NCBI RefSeq assembly: GCF_903915725.1
Contig: NZ_CAIWTY010000087.1
Location: forward strand, 62,001-126,000
From: an uncultured Rhodopila sp.
GTDB lineage: Bacteria > Pseudomonadota > Alphaproteobacteria > Acetobacterales > Acetobacteraceae
DNA: 64,000 bases
Reading direction: 5' to 3'
The notes below the pieces were generated by a model. The model worked only from the letters and a program-made list of their open reading frames with translations. It searched no databases and was not told the DNA's origin. The translations under genes were made by a program, and so were the position numbers. Below, one piece after another: positions 18,101 to 25,844 of the stretch; position 1 is the first letter of the stretch; the number at the start of each line of letters is the position of its first letter.

Positions 18101-18660
18101 CGCAATTTCAGTTCCGCCTCATGCCGGCGGGCATGCAGGCCGGTGATATTGGCGGCCTCCTCCAGCACCGCGCGGCGGTCTTCCGGCTTGGCGTTGACCA
18201 GCGTGCCGACCCGGCCCTGGCTGACCATCGCGGATGCGCGCGACCCGGAGGCCAAATCGGCGAACAGTGTCTGCACGTCCCGCGCGCGCACGTCCTTGCC
18301 GTTGATCTTGTAGGCGGAGCCGCTGCCGCGCTCGATGCGGCGAATGATTTCCAGCTCATTCTGTTCATGGAAAGGCGGCGGCGCGCGGCCGTTGGTCTCG
18401 TCCAGGAACAGCGTCACCTCGGCGATGTTGCGCGACGCCCGCCCGGCGGTGCCGGCGAAGATGACATCGTCCATCTCGCCGCCGCGCAGGTTGCGCGCGC
18501 TGCTCTCGCCCATCGCCCAGCGCAGCGCCTCCACCACATTGGATTTGCCGCAGCCGTTTGGTCCAACGACGCCGGTCAGTCCCGGAAGAATGTCCACGCT
18601 GGTGGGTTCAGCGAAACTCTTGAACCCGGCGATGCGAATACGACGGAAACTGACCGGCAA
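15190..18660 (-). CDS. smc: Chromosome segregation protein SMC
   Basis: This 1156-residue ATPase compacts and segregates the chromosome together with ScpA/ScpB, which are not in the window. The Walker A motif GPNGCGKS is at residues 33-40. Two long Ala/Arg/Glu-rich coiled-coil arms flank a hinge at about 510-640 (KDGERWPPMIDSL through SGAIWRWDGYTI). Near the C-terminus are the ABC signature LSGGEQAL and Walker B/D-loop VCVLDEVDAPLDDAN. Length and architecture are normal. It is followed downstream by the convergent HEPN gene and preceded by the dsbA-like gene with 18 bp between them. Confidence 0.96.
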   Translation of the reverse strand: MPVSFRRIRIAGFKSFAEPTSVDILPGLTGVVGPNGCGKSNVVEALRWAMGESSARNLRGGEMDDVIFAGTAGRASRNIAEVTLFLDETNGRAPPPFHEQNELEIIRRIERGSGSAYKINGKDVRARDVQTLFADLASGSRASAMVSQGRVGTLVNAKPEDRRAVLEEAANITGLHARRHEAELKLRAAEANLARAEDLRAQLESQLGNLKRQARQASRYRTISGTIRSAEAELLSVQRARAERDRARAASALHEAELAVAAATEAATAATAHAAEATAALPPLREVEANARTVLERHRVSQEQIAGEEQRARAALAEAQRRIAQIGQDTGHAAQLQRDAAAADQRLALEETTLAEADAGYEDRAEAAVAGAVEAADAVRVAEAEANRATEAAAEANAKAQAATQLLAQAELRSNKLNAQFESLQQDRQRIAAQQVDPALLSRATDEAAEAEAALTSARAAVEQSEHARAAAAMALAAARDAQATADSARSRLAAESQALAEVLAVKDGERWPPMIDSLTVADGLEAALGAVLGEELTSALNPGAPRHWRELPAFDPVPALPGGASPLAAFVRGPEVLARALSQIGLVETDQDGSDHQSALLPGQSLVARSGAIWRWDGYTIRAGTPTAAAVRLQQRNRLAGLRARLAAAEQAAASARAERATAETGAQATVAAEQQARNVRREWEQKLERARAGLTQLRNQAATATARLAAADDQLARITGERDEATEALARVREAQTALPDIAALRATVEAARSALSAARSRETAARTERDSLAREHETRVNRRRVIIAERAGWAERARDAGDRATDLAARQAEAEAALRSLEAQPAEVAARRAEALDALQGAEADHRRAAEALSVALAAASDADRAARAAEQALGARREDSVRSEGAAEQASHAWGVVAERILERLGANPALPDPPSEIGQESEDRCRKKWERLLKEREEMGPVNLRAEQEADDIEKQIGTIESEREELTTAIAKLRGSIGHLNREGRERLTAVFQEVDRYFQLLFTRMFGGGRAHLALVGSDDPLEAGLEIYAQPPGKKLSALSLLSGGEQALTALSLIFAVFRCNPAPVCVLDEVDAPLDDANVERFCTLLEDMVRETGTRFLVVTHHPLTMARMDRLYGVTMQERGVSRLLSVDLARATEMIDPPLLAAE

Positions 18661-18678
18661 GGAGGACTCCTGTTTGAG

Positions 18679-19284
18679 TTACGAGGGAATCAGCTTGCGG
18701 AACGCGTCGTACGTCATCTCCCCGGCGTATTTCTGGCCGTTGACGACGAAGCTGGGGGTCGAGTCGATGTGCCACTTGTCCGAGTCGGCCTGCTGCTGCT
18801 GCAGAATCCAGTCCCGCAGGGCGGTGTCCTGCAGCGCCTTTTCAAAGGTCGGACGGCTCATGCCCGCCAGCGCCGCTGTCTTCCAAAGCTGGTCCGCGAC
18901 ATCGGCGCCGCGCTGGAACGCCCAGGTGTTCTGAGTGGCGAACAACGCGTTGATATACGGTTCATACCGCTCCACCGGCAGGTAGCGCGCAACCTGAGCG
19001 GCAGCGAGCGCCACCTGATCCAGCGGATAATCATGAAACACCCACTTCACCGTGCCGGTGTCGATCAGGTTCTTCTTGATTTCCGGCAGCGTGCCCAGGG
19101 CGAACGCGGCGCAATGGGTGCAGGTCAGGGAGAAGTATTCCCCGACCGTCACCTTGGCATCCGGCTTGCCGATGAAGCGCTCGGCCCGGGTCGGATCTTC
19201 CTGGGCGCGCGCGGGCGCCCCCAGCCCCGTCAGGGCCATTCCGGTCGGCACCACAGATAGTAGGAATCGGCGGGAAACGATCAT
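18679..19284 (-). CDS. Periplasmic DsbA-family thiol:disulfide protein
   Basis: This 201-residue thioredoxin-fold protein has an N-terminal export signal (residues 1-27, with arginines then a hydrophobic core, ending APARA). The active-site motif is Cys55-Thr-His-Cys58, in a DsbA-like context (TVGEYFSLTCTHCAAF). The cis-proline segment is DSTPSFVVNGQKY. It resembles DsbA/BdbD-like oxidoreductases found between smc and dciA/mutY in Acetobacteraceae. It probably introduces or isomerises disulfides; no DsbB is nearby. Confidence 0.85.
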   Translation of the reverse strand: MIVSRRFLLSVVPTGMALTGLGAPARAQEDPTRAERFIGKPDAKVTVGEYFSLTCTHCAAFALGTLPEIKKNLIDTGTVKWVFHDYPLDQVALAAAQVARYLPVERYEPYINALFATQNTWAFQRGADVADQLWKTAALAGMSRPTFEKALQDTALRDWILQQQQADSDKWHIDSTPSFVVNGQKYAGEMTYDAFRKLIPS

Positions 19285-19304
19285 GAAAACCTCTATATCT
19301 GGTA

Positions 19305-19811
19305 TTACAACTTTTTCAGCCGGCGTGTCGAGTGTTTGCTTCTGCCCAATACCACACGGCCGAGCGACGCCAAGGCCGACCGCAGGTCACCCTCCGGGAA
19401 GTCGCCGACGGCGGCCTCGGCTTCCAGGATGGCTTCTGGCGGCAAAGCGAGCGCCGAGGCCGGTTTACGCGGCATGCCGGCCTGGGTGAAGCGCAGCGTG
19501 TGGACCGGCTGGCCGCCCATATGGGCGTTGATCCGGTTGATCAGTGCGATGCCCTCGTAGTGCAGGGTCATCGCCACCGGTCCGGCGCAGCCGATGGTCA
19601 GCACACCGCGGTCGAGTCGCCGCGGCGTCGTCATCGAGGCGACCTTCGGTCCGACGATAACCTCCCAATCCGCCAGGATCTGCGCCGAGGCTGCGTTGTG
19701 CTTGCGATAAGCCGGGCGGGTCACCGTCGGCAGCAACGCCGCGAGCGGTCTCGGCCCGTAGACGTGGCGGGCCGGTGCCGCCATACCGGATTTCGTGTCG
19801 TCCTCCGCCAT
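19305..19811 (-). CDS. DciA-like DUF721 protein
   Basis: This 168-residue DUF721 protein has the family core LPTVTRPAYRKHNAASAQILADWEVIVGPKVA at about residues 28-60, then LTIGCAGPVAMTLHYEG. Members of the DciA group load the replicative helicase in bacteria that lack DnaC. An internal ATG at 19784 (MAAPARHVYG) is an alternative start. The ATG at 19811 would make the gene overlap the divergent mutY start by 17 bp. The C-terminal tail is basic (RSKHSTRRLKKL). Confidence 0.8.
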   Translation of the reverse strand: MAEDDTKSGMAAPARHVYGPRPLAALLPTVTRPAYRKHNAASAQILADWEVIVGPKVASMTTPRRLDRGVLTIGCAGPVAMTLHYEGIALINRINAHMGGQPVHTLRFTQAGMPRKPASALALPPEAILEAEAAVGDFPEGDLRSALASLGRVVLGRSKHSTRRLKKL

Positions 19812-20850
19812 CGCTCCCGCCGCTGTCCTGTTGAGTTGGTATGACCGCCATCGGCGACGGCTGCCCTGGCGGGCGGAGCCGGGCGAGGCCCCTCACCCCT
19901 ATCGCGTCTGGCTCAGCGAAATCATGCTGCAGCAGACCACCGTCACCGCGGTCATACCCTACTACGAGCGGTTCGTAAGCCGCTTCCCGACTGTCGAGGC
20001 GCTGGCCGCCGCGCCGCTCGATACTGTGCTGTCGGCCTGGGCGGGGCTGGGTTACTACGCCCGCGCCCGCAACCTGCACGCCTGCGCGCAGGCGGTGGCG
20101 GCGTCGGGCGGGTTCCCGCGCGACCTTGTCGGGTTGCAGGCGCTGCCGGGCATCGGCGCCTACACTGCCGCCGCCATCGGCGCCATTGCGTTCGGGCTGC
20201 CGGCTGTACCGGTGGACGGGAATGTGGAACGGGTGGTGGCGCGGTTGTTCGCGATCGAGCAGCCGATGCCGGCGGCCAAGCCGGCGCTGAGGCTGGCGGC
20301 GGCGCAACTCGGCGAAGACCCGGCCGCGAGCGCCCGGCCGAGCGATTTCGCCCAGGCGCTGTTCGATCTCGGCGCGTCGGTCTGCACGCCCGCCGCGCCG
20401 GGCTGTGCGGTGTGCCCGTGGATCGCCGCGTGCGAGGCCAGGCGCATGGGCATCCAGGCCACCCTGCCGCGCAAGAGCCCGAAGAAGGCGCGCCCGGTTC
20501 GCTTCGGGGTGCATTTCTGGCTGACCGACGACCGCGGGACCGTGCTGCTGCGGACGCGGCCGTCGAAGGGATTGCTCGGGGGGATGACAGAGCTGCCGGG
20601 CACGGCGTGGCGCGACACGCCCTGGACAGTCGCCGAGGCCCTGGCCGATGCGCCCGCGCAAGCCGACTGGCGCGGCGCCGGGCAGGTGCGGCACGTTTTC
20701 ACCCATTTCGAGCTCATTCTCGACGTCCTCGCCGCGCATGTGCCGGTGATCGCGGGGCAGGGGTTTGCTCATCCGCTGGACGCACTGGAGGACGCGGCGC
20801 TGCCGTCGGTGATGTGGAAATGCGTGCGGGTCGCCGGCGGCAGGCGGTGA
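19795..20850 (+). CDS. mutY: A/G-specific adenine glycosylase
   Basis: This 351-residue glycosylase removes adenine mispaired with 8-oxoguanine. A GTG start at 19795 is used; no ATG is available before the conserved WYDRHRRRLPWR. Catalytic Glu42 is in SEIMLQQTTV. The helix-hairpin-helix is LQALPGIGAYTAAAI, with catalytic Asp in VPVDGNVERV. The Fe-S loop has the spacing C-x6-C-x2-C-x5-C (CTPAAPGCAVCPWIAAC). The C-terminal NUDIX-like 8-oxoG recognition domain begins near residue 235 and includes FTHFEL. It is divergent from dciA with essentially no intergenic space. Confidence 0.95.
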   Translation: MSSSAIAPAAVLLSWYDRHRRRLPWRAEPGEAPHPYRVWLSEIMLQQTTVTAVIPYYERFVSRFPTVEALAAAPLDTVLSAWAGLGYYARARNLHACAQAVAASGGFPRDLVGLQALPGIGAYTAAAIGAIAFGLPAVPVDGNVERVVARLFAIEQPMPAAKPALRLAAAQLGEDPAASARPSDFAQALFDLGASVCTPAAPGCAVCPWIAACEARRMGIQATLPRKSPKKARPVRFGVHFWLTDDRGTVLLRTRPSKGLLGGMTELPGTAWRDTPWTVAEALADAPAQADWRGAGQVRHVFTHFELILDVLAAHVPVIAGQGFAHPLDALEDAALPSVMWKCVRVAGGRR

Positions 20851-20892
20851 TCAGGACGAGCCGTGGGAGAAATCTGCATCTCTTGATTGTAG

Positions 20893-20902
20893 CTCAATTG
20901 AG
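20893..20902. promoter_or_regulatory. Palindrome upstream of the relB-like gene
   Basis: CTCAATTGAG is a perfect 10-bp palindrome 34 bp before the antitoxin start, within an AT-richer stretch. It is a candidate autoregulatory operator for the RelB-type ribbon-helix-helix protein. Confidence 0.35.
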
Positions 20903-20936
20903 ACACATCCTCAGCCCGTGCCAGGAGGATCCCAAC

Positions 20937-21242
20937 ATGGCTGCTCATACCTCGATACTGCACGCGCGCGTAGACGATCAACTCAAAGCGCAGGCGACCG
21001 AAAAGCTCGCCGGCTTTGGCCTGACAATCTCGGACGCAGTGCGCATTCTGCTGACCCGCATCGCCAGGGAGGGCGCATTACCGGCTGAGCTCACCGCTGA
21101 TCCGGAAGCGTATGACGCATGGTTTCGCGTCAAAGTGCAGGAGGCGCTCGAAGACAAGCGTCCGCCCGTCACTCATCAACAGGTTATGGATGAAGCGCAG
21201 CAACTGATCGACAGCAAGCGCCGTGCCCGCGCTGAGGCTTGA
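20937..21242 (+). CDS. RelB/DinJ-family antitoxin
   Basis: The start is the ATG at 20937 with AGGAGG 8 bp upstream; a longer open frame from 20412 is a shadow of mutY. The 101-residue product opens MAAHTSILHARVDDQLKAQA and continues GFGLTISDAVRILLTRIAREG, the ribbon-helix-helix of the RelB/DinJ family. The C-terminal toxin-binding part ends DEAQQLIDSKRRARAEA. The toxin gene overlaps its 3' end by 20 bp. Confidence 0.88.
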   Translation: MAAHTSILHARVDDQLKAQATEKLAGFGLTISDAVRILLTRIAREGALPAELTADPEAYDAWFRVKVQEALEDKRPPVTHQQVMDEAQQLIDSKRRARAEA

Positions 21243-21786
21243 ATGGCGGGAGACAGCCCGTTCTGATCTTTTGTCAATCGTTGACTACATATCCGATGAT
21301 AATCCCGAGGCCGCCCAGCGCCTGAAAGACGAGGTCAAGGTATCCAAGCTCCCGGACCGACCTCTGATTTACAGGGCTGGCCGCGTCGCCGGCACAAGGG
21401 AATTGGTTGTCCGGCCGAACTACGTGGTGGTCTATTCCGTGACTGCCGACACCGTGGCCATCTTGCGCGTGTTGCACGCCGCTCGGCAATGGCCGCCGGG
21501 CGACGAGATGAAAGACCCTTTTGGGAAAGGTGCGGACGTTGCATTGCCGTTGACGGAGTCCCCTGATAAGCCGACGCGTATTCATTGGGAGAACATACAT
21601 GAAAGTGCGCGCGGCGGTAGCTCGCCAGGCCGGCAAGACGCTAAGCCTGGAAACAGTCGATCTGGAAGGGCCGCGCGAAGGCGAGGTGCTGGTCGAGATC
21701 AAGGCCACCGGCATCTGCCACACCGACGAATACACGCTCTCCGGCCAGGACTCCGAGGGCATCTTTCCATCCATTCTCGGCCATGA
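21223..21786 (+). CDS. RelE/ParE-family toxin with aberrant C-terminal extension
   Basis: The GTG start lies inside the antitoxin gene. Residues 1 to about 90 form a typical ParE/RelE toxin: LRLEWRETARSDLLSIVDYISDDNPEAA, then GTRELVVRPNYVVVYSV, then ILRVLHAARQWPP, where the family normally ends. No stop follows. The frame runs on for about 95 unrelated residues into adhC in another frame and overlaps it by 188 bp. The segment KDEVKVSKLPD also looks two residues short compared with remembered relatives. The toxin may be inactive or a stop-loss allele; a functional full-length protein is less likely. Confidence 0.65.
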   Translation: MPALRLEWRETARSDLLSIVDYISDDNPEAAQRLKDEVKVSKLPDRPLIYRAGRVAGTRELVVRPNYVVVYSVTADTVAILRVLHAARQWPPGDEMKDPFGKGADVALPLTESPDKPTRIHWENIHESARGGSSPGRQDAKPGNSRSGRAARRRGAGRDQGHRHLPHRRIHALRPGLRGHLSIHSRP

Positions 21787-22708
21787 GGGCGCCGGCATCG
21801 TCGTTGATGTCGGCAAGAACGTCACCAGCCTGAAGAAGGGCGACCACGTTATTCCATTGTACACGCCGGAGTGCCGGCAGTGCGAATACTGCCTGTCGCG
21901 CAAGACCAATCTGTGCGTGTCGATCCGCGCCACCCAGGGCAAGGGCGTGATGCCCGACGGCAGCAGCCGGTTCTCCTGCGAGGGCCAGCCGATTTACCAC
22001 TACATGGGCACCTCGACTTTCGCGAATTTCACCGTCCTGCCGGAGATCGCGTTGGCGAAAATCCGCCCCGACGCCCCGTTCGACAAGGTTTGCTACATCG
22101 GCTGCGGCGTCACCACCGGCATCGGCGCCGTCATCAACACCGCCAAGGCCGAGGTCGGCTGTCGCGGCATCGTCTTCGGCCTAGGCGGCATCGGCCTGAA
22201 CGTCATCCAGGGCCTGCGCATGGTCGGCGCCGAGCAGATCGTCGGCGTCGATCTCAACCCCGGCCGCAAGGCGATGGCGGAGAAGTTCGGCATGACCGAC
22301 TTCGTCAACCCGACCGAGGTGCAGGGCGACCTGGTCCCCTATCTGGTGGACCTGACCAATGGCGGCGCCGACTACACCTTCGAGTGCATCGGCAACACCA
22401 AGGTGATGCGCCAGGCGCTGGAATGCGCGCATCGCGGCTGGGGCAAGTCGATCATCATCGGCGTCGCCGGGGCGGGGCAGGAGATCTCGACGCGCCCGTT
22501 CCAGCTCGTCACCGGCCGCACCTGGATGGGCACCGCGTTCGGCGGAGCGAGGGGCCGGACCGACGTGCCGCGGATCGTCGACTGGTACATGGACAAGAAG
22601 ATCAACATCGATGACCTTATCACCCATGTATTGCCGTTCGAGCAGATCAATGAAGGCTTCGAGCTGATGCGGCGCGGCGAGTCGATCCGGTCGGTCGTGG
22701 TGTTCTGA
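21599..22708 (+). CDS. frmA: S-(hydroxymethyl)glutathione dehydrogenase / class III alcohol dehydrogenase
   Basis: This 369-residue zinc enzyme oxidises S-hydroxymethylglutathione, the adduct of formaldehyde and glutathione, with NAD. It has the catalytic zinc site (TGICHTDEYTLSG, GHEGAGIVVDVG) and the structural zinc cysteines CRQCEYCLSRKTNLC. The coenzyme-domain motif is GLGGIGLNVIQG. The class III hallmarks SRFSCEGQPIYHYMG and GWGKSIIIGVAGAGQEI are present. GGGAG precedes the ATG. No frmR or S-formylglutathione hydrolase gene is adjacent. The upstream toxin frame runs into its first 188 bp. Confidence 0.94.
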   Translation: MKVRAAVARQAGKTLSLETVDLEGPREGEVLVEIKATGICHTDEYTLSGQDSEGIFPSILGHEGAGIVVDVGKNVTSLKKGDHVIPLYTPECRQCEYCLSRKTNLCVSIRATQGKGVMPDGSSRFSCEGQPIYHYMGTSTFANFTVLPEIALAKIRPDAPFDKVCYIGCGVTTGIGAVINTAKAEVGCRGIVFGLGGIGLNVIQGLRMVGAEQIVGVDLNPGRKAMAEKFGMTDFVNPTEVQGDLVPYLVDLTNGGADYTFECIGNTKVMRQALECAHRGWGKSIIIGVAGAGQEISTRPFQLVTGRTWMGTAFGGARGRTDVPRIVDWYMDKKINIDDLITHVLPFEQINEGFELMRRGESIRSVVVF

Positions 22709-22733
22709 CCGCGGCCTTTAACCCGGTGTCAAC

Positions 22734-22770
22734 CTGTCCGTGCTAGACGCAACCGGTCTGGCACGGATAG
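22734..22770. terminator. Long hairpin after the formaldehyde dehydrogenase gene
   Basis: Arms 22734-22748 and 22756-22770 pair over 15 bp with two wobble pairs around a 7-nt loop. There is no U-tract, and the hairpin ends 10 bp before the next ATG at 22781. It may terminate the dehydrogenase transcript or influence translation of the next gene. Confidence 0.4.
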
Positions 22771-22780
22771 GCTGGAGTTC

Positions 22781-23110
22781 ATGAACGCGGTTCCCTTCGA
22801 CACCCTGAAGTTTGCCAGGAAGCTGGAAGCCTCCGGCATGACGCCCGGCACCGCCGCCGGCACGGCGGAGGCCCTGGCGGAGGCAATGACCGGCGCGGAA
22901 CTGGCGACCAAGAGCGATGTCGCGGGAACAAACACAGCCATCGGCAACCTCCGCACCGAACTCAAAGCCGACATCTGCGGATTGCGCACCGAACTGAAAT
23001 CGGACATCGAACTGCTTCGGCGTGATCCGGTCATCAAGCTCGGGAGCATCGTGGTCGTCGGCGTTGGCGTCTTGCTTGCAGCGATGCGCTATATGCCGGT
23101 TCATCCATAG
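22781..23110 (+). CDS. DUF1640/CCDC90-like coiled-coil membrane protein
   Basis: A 109-residue protein opening with FDTLKFARKLEASGMTPGTAAGTAEALAEA, the DUF1640 (CCDC90/MCUR1-like) signature. A heptad-rich segment NLRTELKADICGLRTELKSDIELL at about residues 56-79 predicts a coiled coil. A C-terminal transmembrane helix (about 85-104) anchors it. Bacterial members are uncharacterised. GGAG precedes the ATG. Confidence 0.7.
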   Translation: MNAVPFDTLKFARKLEASGMTPGTAAGTAEALAEAMTGAELATKSDVAGTNTAIGNLRTELKADICGLRTELKSDIELLRRDPVIKLGSIVVVGVGVLLAAMRYMPVHP

Positions 23111-23137
23111 ACGACGGGCCGTGTTTCCCGGCGGCAG

Positions 23138-23587
23138 CTACTGCCCGCCGCCCGGTAGCTGCACCCGCACCGGCACCTCCTCCGGTCCCCCGGCAAACGT
23201 CACGGAGCAGGTAAACGTCTGTCCCGCCTGCAGCGGCTCCTTCAATTGTAGCAAAGCAACGTGCAATCCACCCGGCTCCAGCTTGACCGTCGCGTTCGGC
23301 GGAATTGCGATCGACTTCACCGCCCGGCTGCTCAGCCCGCCCTCGCCGCGGTCCGTTGTGCGCGGCTCGGAGGCCCAGGCCACCGGGCAGCGCACCCGTG
23401 TCAGCGCATCGGGTGCAGCTCCGCGGTTTGTCACGGTCATGTAAAGAAGTGCTTCGCCGCCGCCGACACCGCCGGCCGCGGTCCAGGCATCCGCCGCTTC
23501 GGTCTGAGGCGCAGCGGCGAACGCTGAACCGGCAAGCATTGCGAGCGGCGCGAGCAATGCGCACCGGCCGATGATACCATGCATCAT
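23138..23587 (-). CDS. PCuAC-like periplasmic copper chaperone with degenerate metal site
   Basis: The start at 23587 (MMHGIIGRCALL, 149 residues) has GGAGG 7 bp upstream. A signal peptide of about 23 residues ends GSAFA. The fold matches the PCuAC (DUF461) family: ALLYMTVTNRGAAPD, then AIPPNATVKLEPGGLHVALLQLKEPLQAG. Family members deliver Cu(I) to cytochrome oxidase through H-M-HxM ligands. Here the first His and first Met positions read ASEP and LSSR, and the HxM reads HVA, so only one His survives. It may no longer bind copper in the usual way. Confidence 0.65.
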   Translation of the reverse strand: MMHGIIGRCALLAPLAMLAGSAFAAAPQTEAADAWTAAGGVGGGEALLYMTVTNRGAAPDALTRVRCPVAWASEPRTTDRGEGGLSSRAVKSIAIPPNATVKLEPGGLHVALLQLKEPLQAGQTFTCSVTFAGGPEEVPVRVQLPGGGQ

Positions 23588-23672
23588 GATGTCTCCTCCC
23601 GTCCGGCCGCAGCGTGGCACACCGTTCCGCCGCGCTGAAGGGAAATGGAGTTCAACACATTCGGCCGCAAGG

Positions 23673-24377
23673 CTACTCCGGATAGATCATCTTCCGCGTC
23701 ACACCGCCGTCCACCACGAACTCCGCACCCGTGATAAACCCGCCCTCCGGCCCAGCCAGGAAGGCGGCCAACGCAGCGATGTCCTGCGGCTTGCCCGCCC
23801 GTCCCGCCGGATGGAATGCATGCTCCTCCGGCGCTGGCTCCGGTCCCTTCGTGACGATCCAGCCGGGGCTGATGCAGTTGACCCGCACGTCCGGCCCCAG
23901 GCTGATCGCCAGCGCATGGGTCAGCGCCACCAGGCCGCCCTTGGACGCCGAGTAGGATTCGGTATCCGCCTCCGACATCCGCGCCCGTGACGAGGCGATG
24001 GTAATCACCGCTCCTTTCGCAGTCCGCAGCAGCGCCTCCGCCGCCCGGACCAGCAGGAAGGTGCCGGTCAAATTCGTTGTCAGCACCGCATTCCATTCCG
24101 CCAGCGACAACTGGCCGATGGGCTTGCGGATCATGATCCCGGCGTTGCAGACCAGCGCATCCAGCCGCTGTTCCGTCGTTTCAACCGACCGCAGCAGCGC
24201 CGCGACCGATGCCTCGTCGCCGACATCGCCGGCGACATACCGTCCGCCCGCGGGAGCCGAACCGGCGGGATCGCGGTCCGCCACCACCACGCGCCAGCCG
24301 TCCTGCGACAGGCGCGTGGCGATGCCGGCCCCTATGCCGTGCGCGCCACCCGTGACCAGGGCGACGCGGGTCGTCAT
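23673..24377 (-). CDS. SDR-family oxidoreductase
   Basis: A 234-residue short-chain dehydrogenase with the cofactor motif TGGAHGIGAGIA, NAG in VCNAGIMIRKP, and the catalytic YxxxK in SYSASKGGLVAL. ADRDP after beta-2 suggests an acidic residue and thus NAD preference. It overlaps the metY gene by 4 bp (shared ATGA), so it is co-transcribed and coupled. The substrate is unknown. Confidence 0.85.
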   Translation of the reverse strand: MTTRVALVTGGAHGIGAGIATRLSQDGWRVVVADRDPAGSAPAGGRYVAGDVGDEASVAALLRSVETTEQRLDALVCNAGIMIRKPIGQLSLAEWNAVLTTNLTGTFLLVRAAEALLRTAKGAVITIASSRARMSEADTESYSASKGGLVALTHALAISLGPDVRVNCISPGWIVTKGPEPAPEEHAFHPAGRAGKPQDIAALAAFLAGPEGGFITGAEFVVDGGVTRKMIYPE

Positions 24378-25666
24378 GCCTTCGCAGCGTCCAAAGCGTG
24401 CGACAGGTCGCCCAGGATGTCGTCGATGTGCTCCAAGCCGACGGACAGGCGCACATAGCCCGGGGTGACGCCGGTCGCGGCCTGCTCCTCCACGGTCAAC
24501 TGCGAGTGCGTCGTGCTGGCCGGATGGATCGCCAGGCTGCGCGCATCGCCGATGTTCGCCACGTGGTAGAACAGCTCCAGCGCGTCGATGAAGCGGCGCC
24601 CGGCGTCCGCGCCGCCCGCGAGTTCAAAGCCGACCAGCCCGCCCTGCCCGCGGGTGAGGTATTTGGCGGTGCGTTCGGCGCCGATGCCGGTGTGGTAGGC
24701 GGGATGAATGACCCGCGTCACCTCCTTGCGCTCGGCCAGGAAGTTGGCGACGGCCAGGGCGTTGCGGCTGTGCTCGCGGATGCGCAGCGCCAGCGTCTCC
24801 AGCCCCTGCAGGAACAGGAACGCATTCAGCGGCGCCAGAGCCGCCCCAAGATCGCGCAACAGCGTCACCCGCGCCTTCAGCACATAGGCGATCGGCCCGA
24901 GTGGCTTGACCGCCTGCGACCAGACCGCGCCATGGTACGACGGGTCCGGTGTGTTCAACGCCGGCTGGCGCTCAGGAAAGGCTTCCCAGTCGAAATTCCC
25001 GCCATCGATGATCACGCCACCGATGGAGGTGCCATGGCCGCCGATATACTTGGTGGTCGAATACACCACCACGGCCGCGCCGTGATCGAACGGGCGCACC
25101 AATATCGGCGCGGCGGTGTTATCGACGATCAGCGGGATGCCCAAAGGCCGGCCGATGGCGGCGACTTCGGCAATCGGGAAGGGGATCAGCTTCGGGTTCG
25201 GCAGCGTCTCGGCGTAGTATGCCCGGGTGCGGCTATCGGTGGCGCGGGCAAACGCTTCCGGATCCGCTGGATCGACGAAGCGGACCTCGATGCCCTGGTC
25301 CTTCAGCGTGTTCGCGAACAGGTTCCAGGTGCCCCCATACAGATCGGTTGAGCTGACGACATTATCGCCGACGCGCGCCAGGTTCTGGATCGAGAACGCC
25401 GAGGCCGCCTGGCCGGAGGCCACCGCCAGCGCCGCGGCGCCGCCTTCGATCGCCGCCAGCCGCTTCTCCAGCACGTCGCTGGTCGGGTTCATGATGCGGG
25501 TGTAGATGTTGCCCAGCTCCTTCAGCCCGAACAGGTTGGCCGCATGCTCGGCGCTGTCGAACTGATACGACGTGGTCTGATAGATCGGCACCGCAACGGA
25601 ATTGGTGGCGCTGTCGCGGCGCCAGCCGGCATGCAGGGCGAGCGTCTCGGGGTGTTTGCTGGTCAC
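24374..25666 (-). CDS. metY: O-acetylhomoserine sulfhydrylase (Cys/Met PLP family)
   Basis: This 430-residue PLP enzyme makes homocysteine from O-acetylhomoserine and sulfide. A GTG start at 25666 is preceded by AGGAGG. Family motifs are YQTTSYQFDS, YTRIMNPTSDVLEKR, SGQAASAFSIQNL, and the PLP lysine in YSTTKYIGGHGT. The long insert DWEAFPERQPALNTPDPSYHG is typical of MetY rather than cystathionine gamma-synthase. The SDR gene overlaps its 3' end. I looked for a SAM-responsive riboswitch in the leader and saw only a promoter-like sequence. Confidence 0.92.
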   Translation of the reverse strand: MTSKHPETLALHAGWRRDSATNSVAVPIYQTTSYQFDSAEHAANLFGLKELGNIYTRIMNPTSDVLEKRLAAIEGGAAALAVASGQAASAFSIQNLARVGDNVVSSTDLYGGTWNLFANTLKDQGIEVRFVDPADPEAFARATDSRTRAYYAETLPNPKLIPFPIAEVAAIGRPLGIPLIVDNTAAPILVRPFDHGAAVVVYSTTKYIGGHGTSIGGVIIDGGNFDWEAFPERQPALNTPDPSYHGAVWSQAVKPLGPIAYVLKARVTLLRDLGAALAPLNAFLFLQGLETLALRIREHSRNALAVANFLAERKEVTRVIHPAYHTGIGAERTAKYLTRGQGGLVGFELAGGADAGRRFIDALELFYHVANIGDARSLAIHPASTTHSQLTVEEQAATGVTPGYVRLSVGLEHIDDILGDLSHALDAAKA

Positions 25667-25698
25667 GAAAAAGGCCTCCTAAGTTCAGGTTCGGCTGC

Positions 25699-25726
25699 AC
25701 TATAGGCAAAGCCGCACGGAGGTAAA
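25699..25726 (-). promoter_or_regulatory. Candidate sigma70 promoter of metY
   Basis: On the minus strand TTTACC (25721-25726) and TATAGT (25699-25704) are spaced by 16 bp. The -10 lies 32 bp before the GTG start. Confidence 0.4.
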
Positions 25727-25844
25727 CTTTCGTTTTAGAAACAGACGATCCTTGTCCAATGGCGCGCCGGTATGGTTTGTTTCAGTCGTCATGATGCGCA
25801 AGTGAAGAAAATTCGGCTTCGGGCGCGTGCGGCAAATCATCGAA

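Noticed and set aside
16870-19260. 796-codon plus-strand open frame
   Set aside because: It is antisense to smc and the dsbA-like gene, both with clear motifs; it is a mirror of their codon bias.
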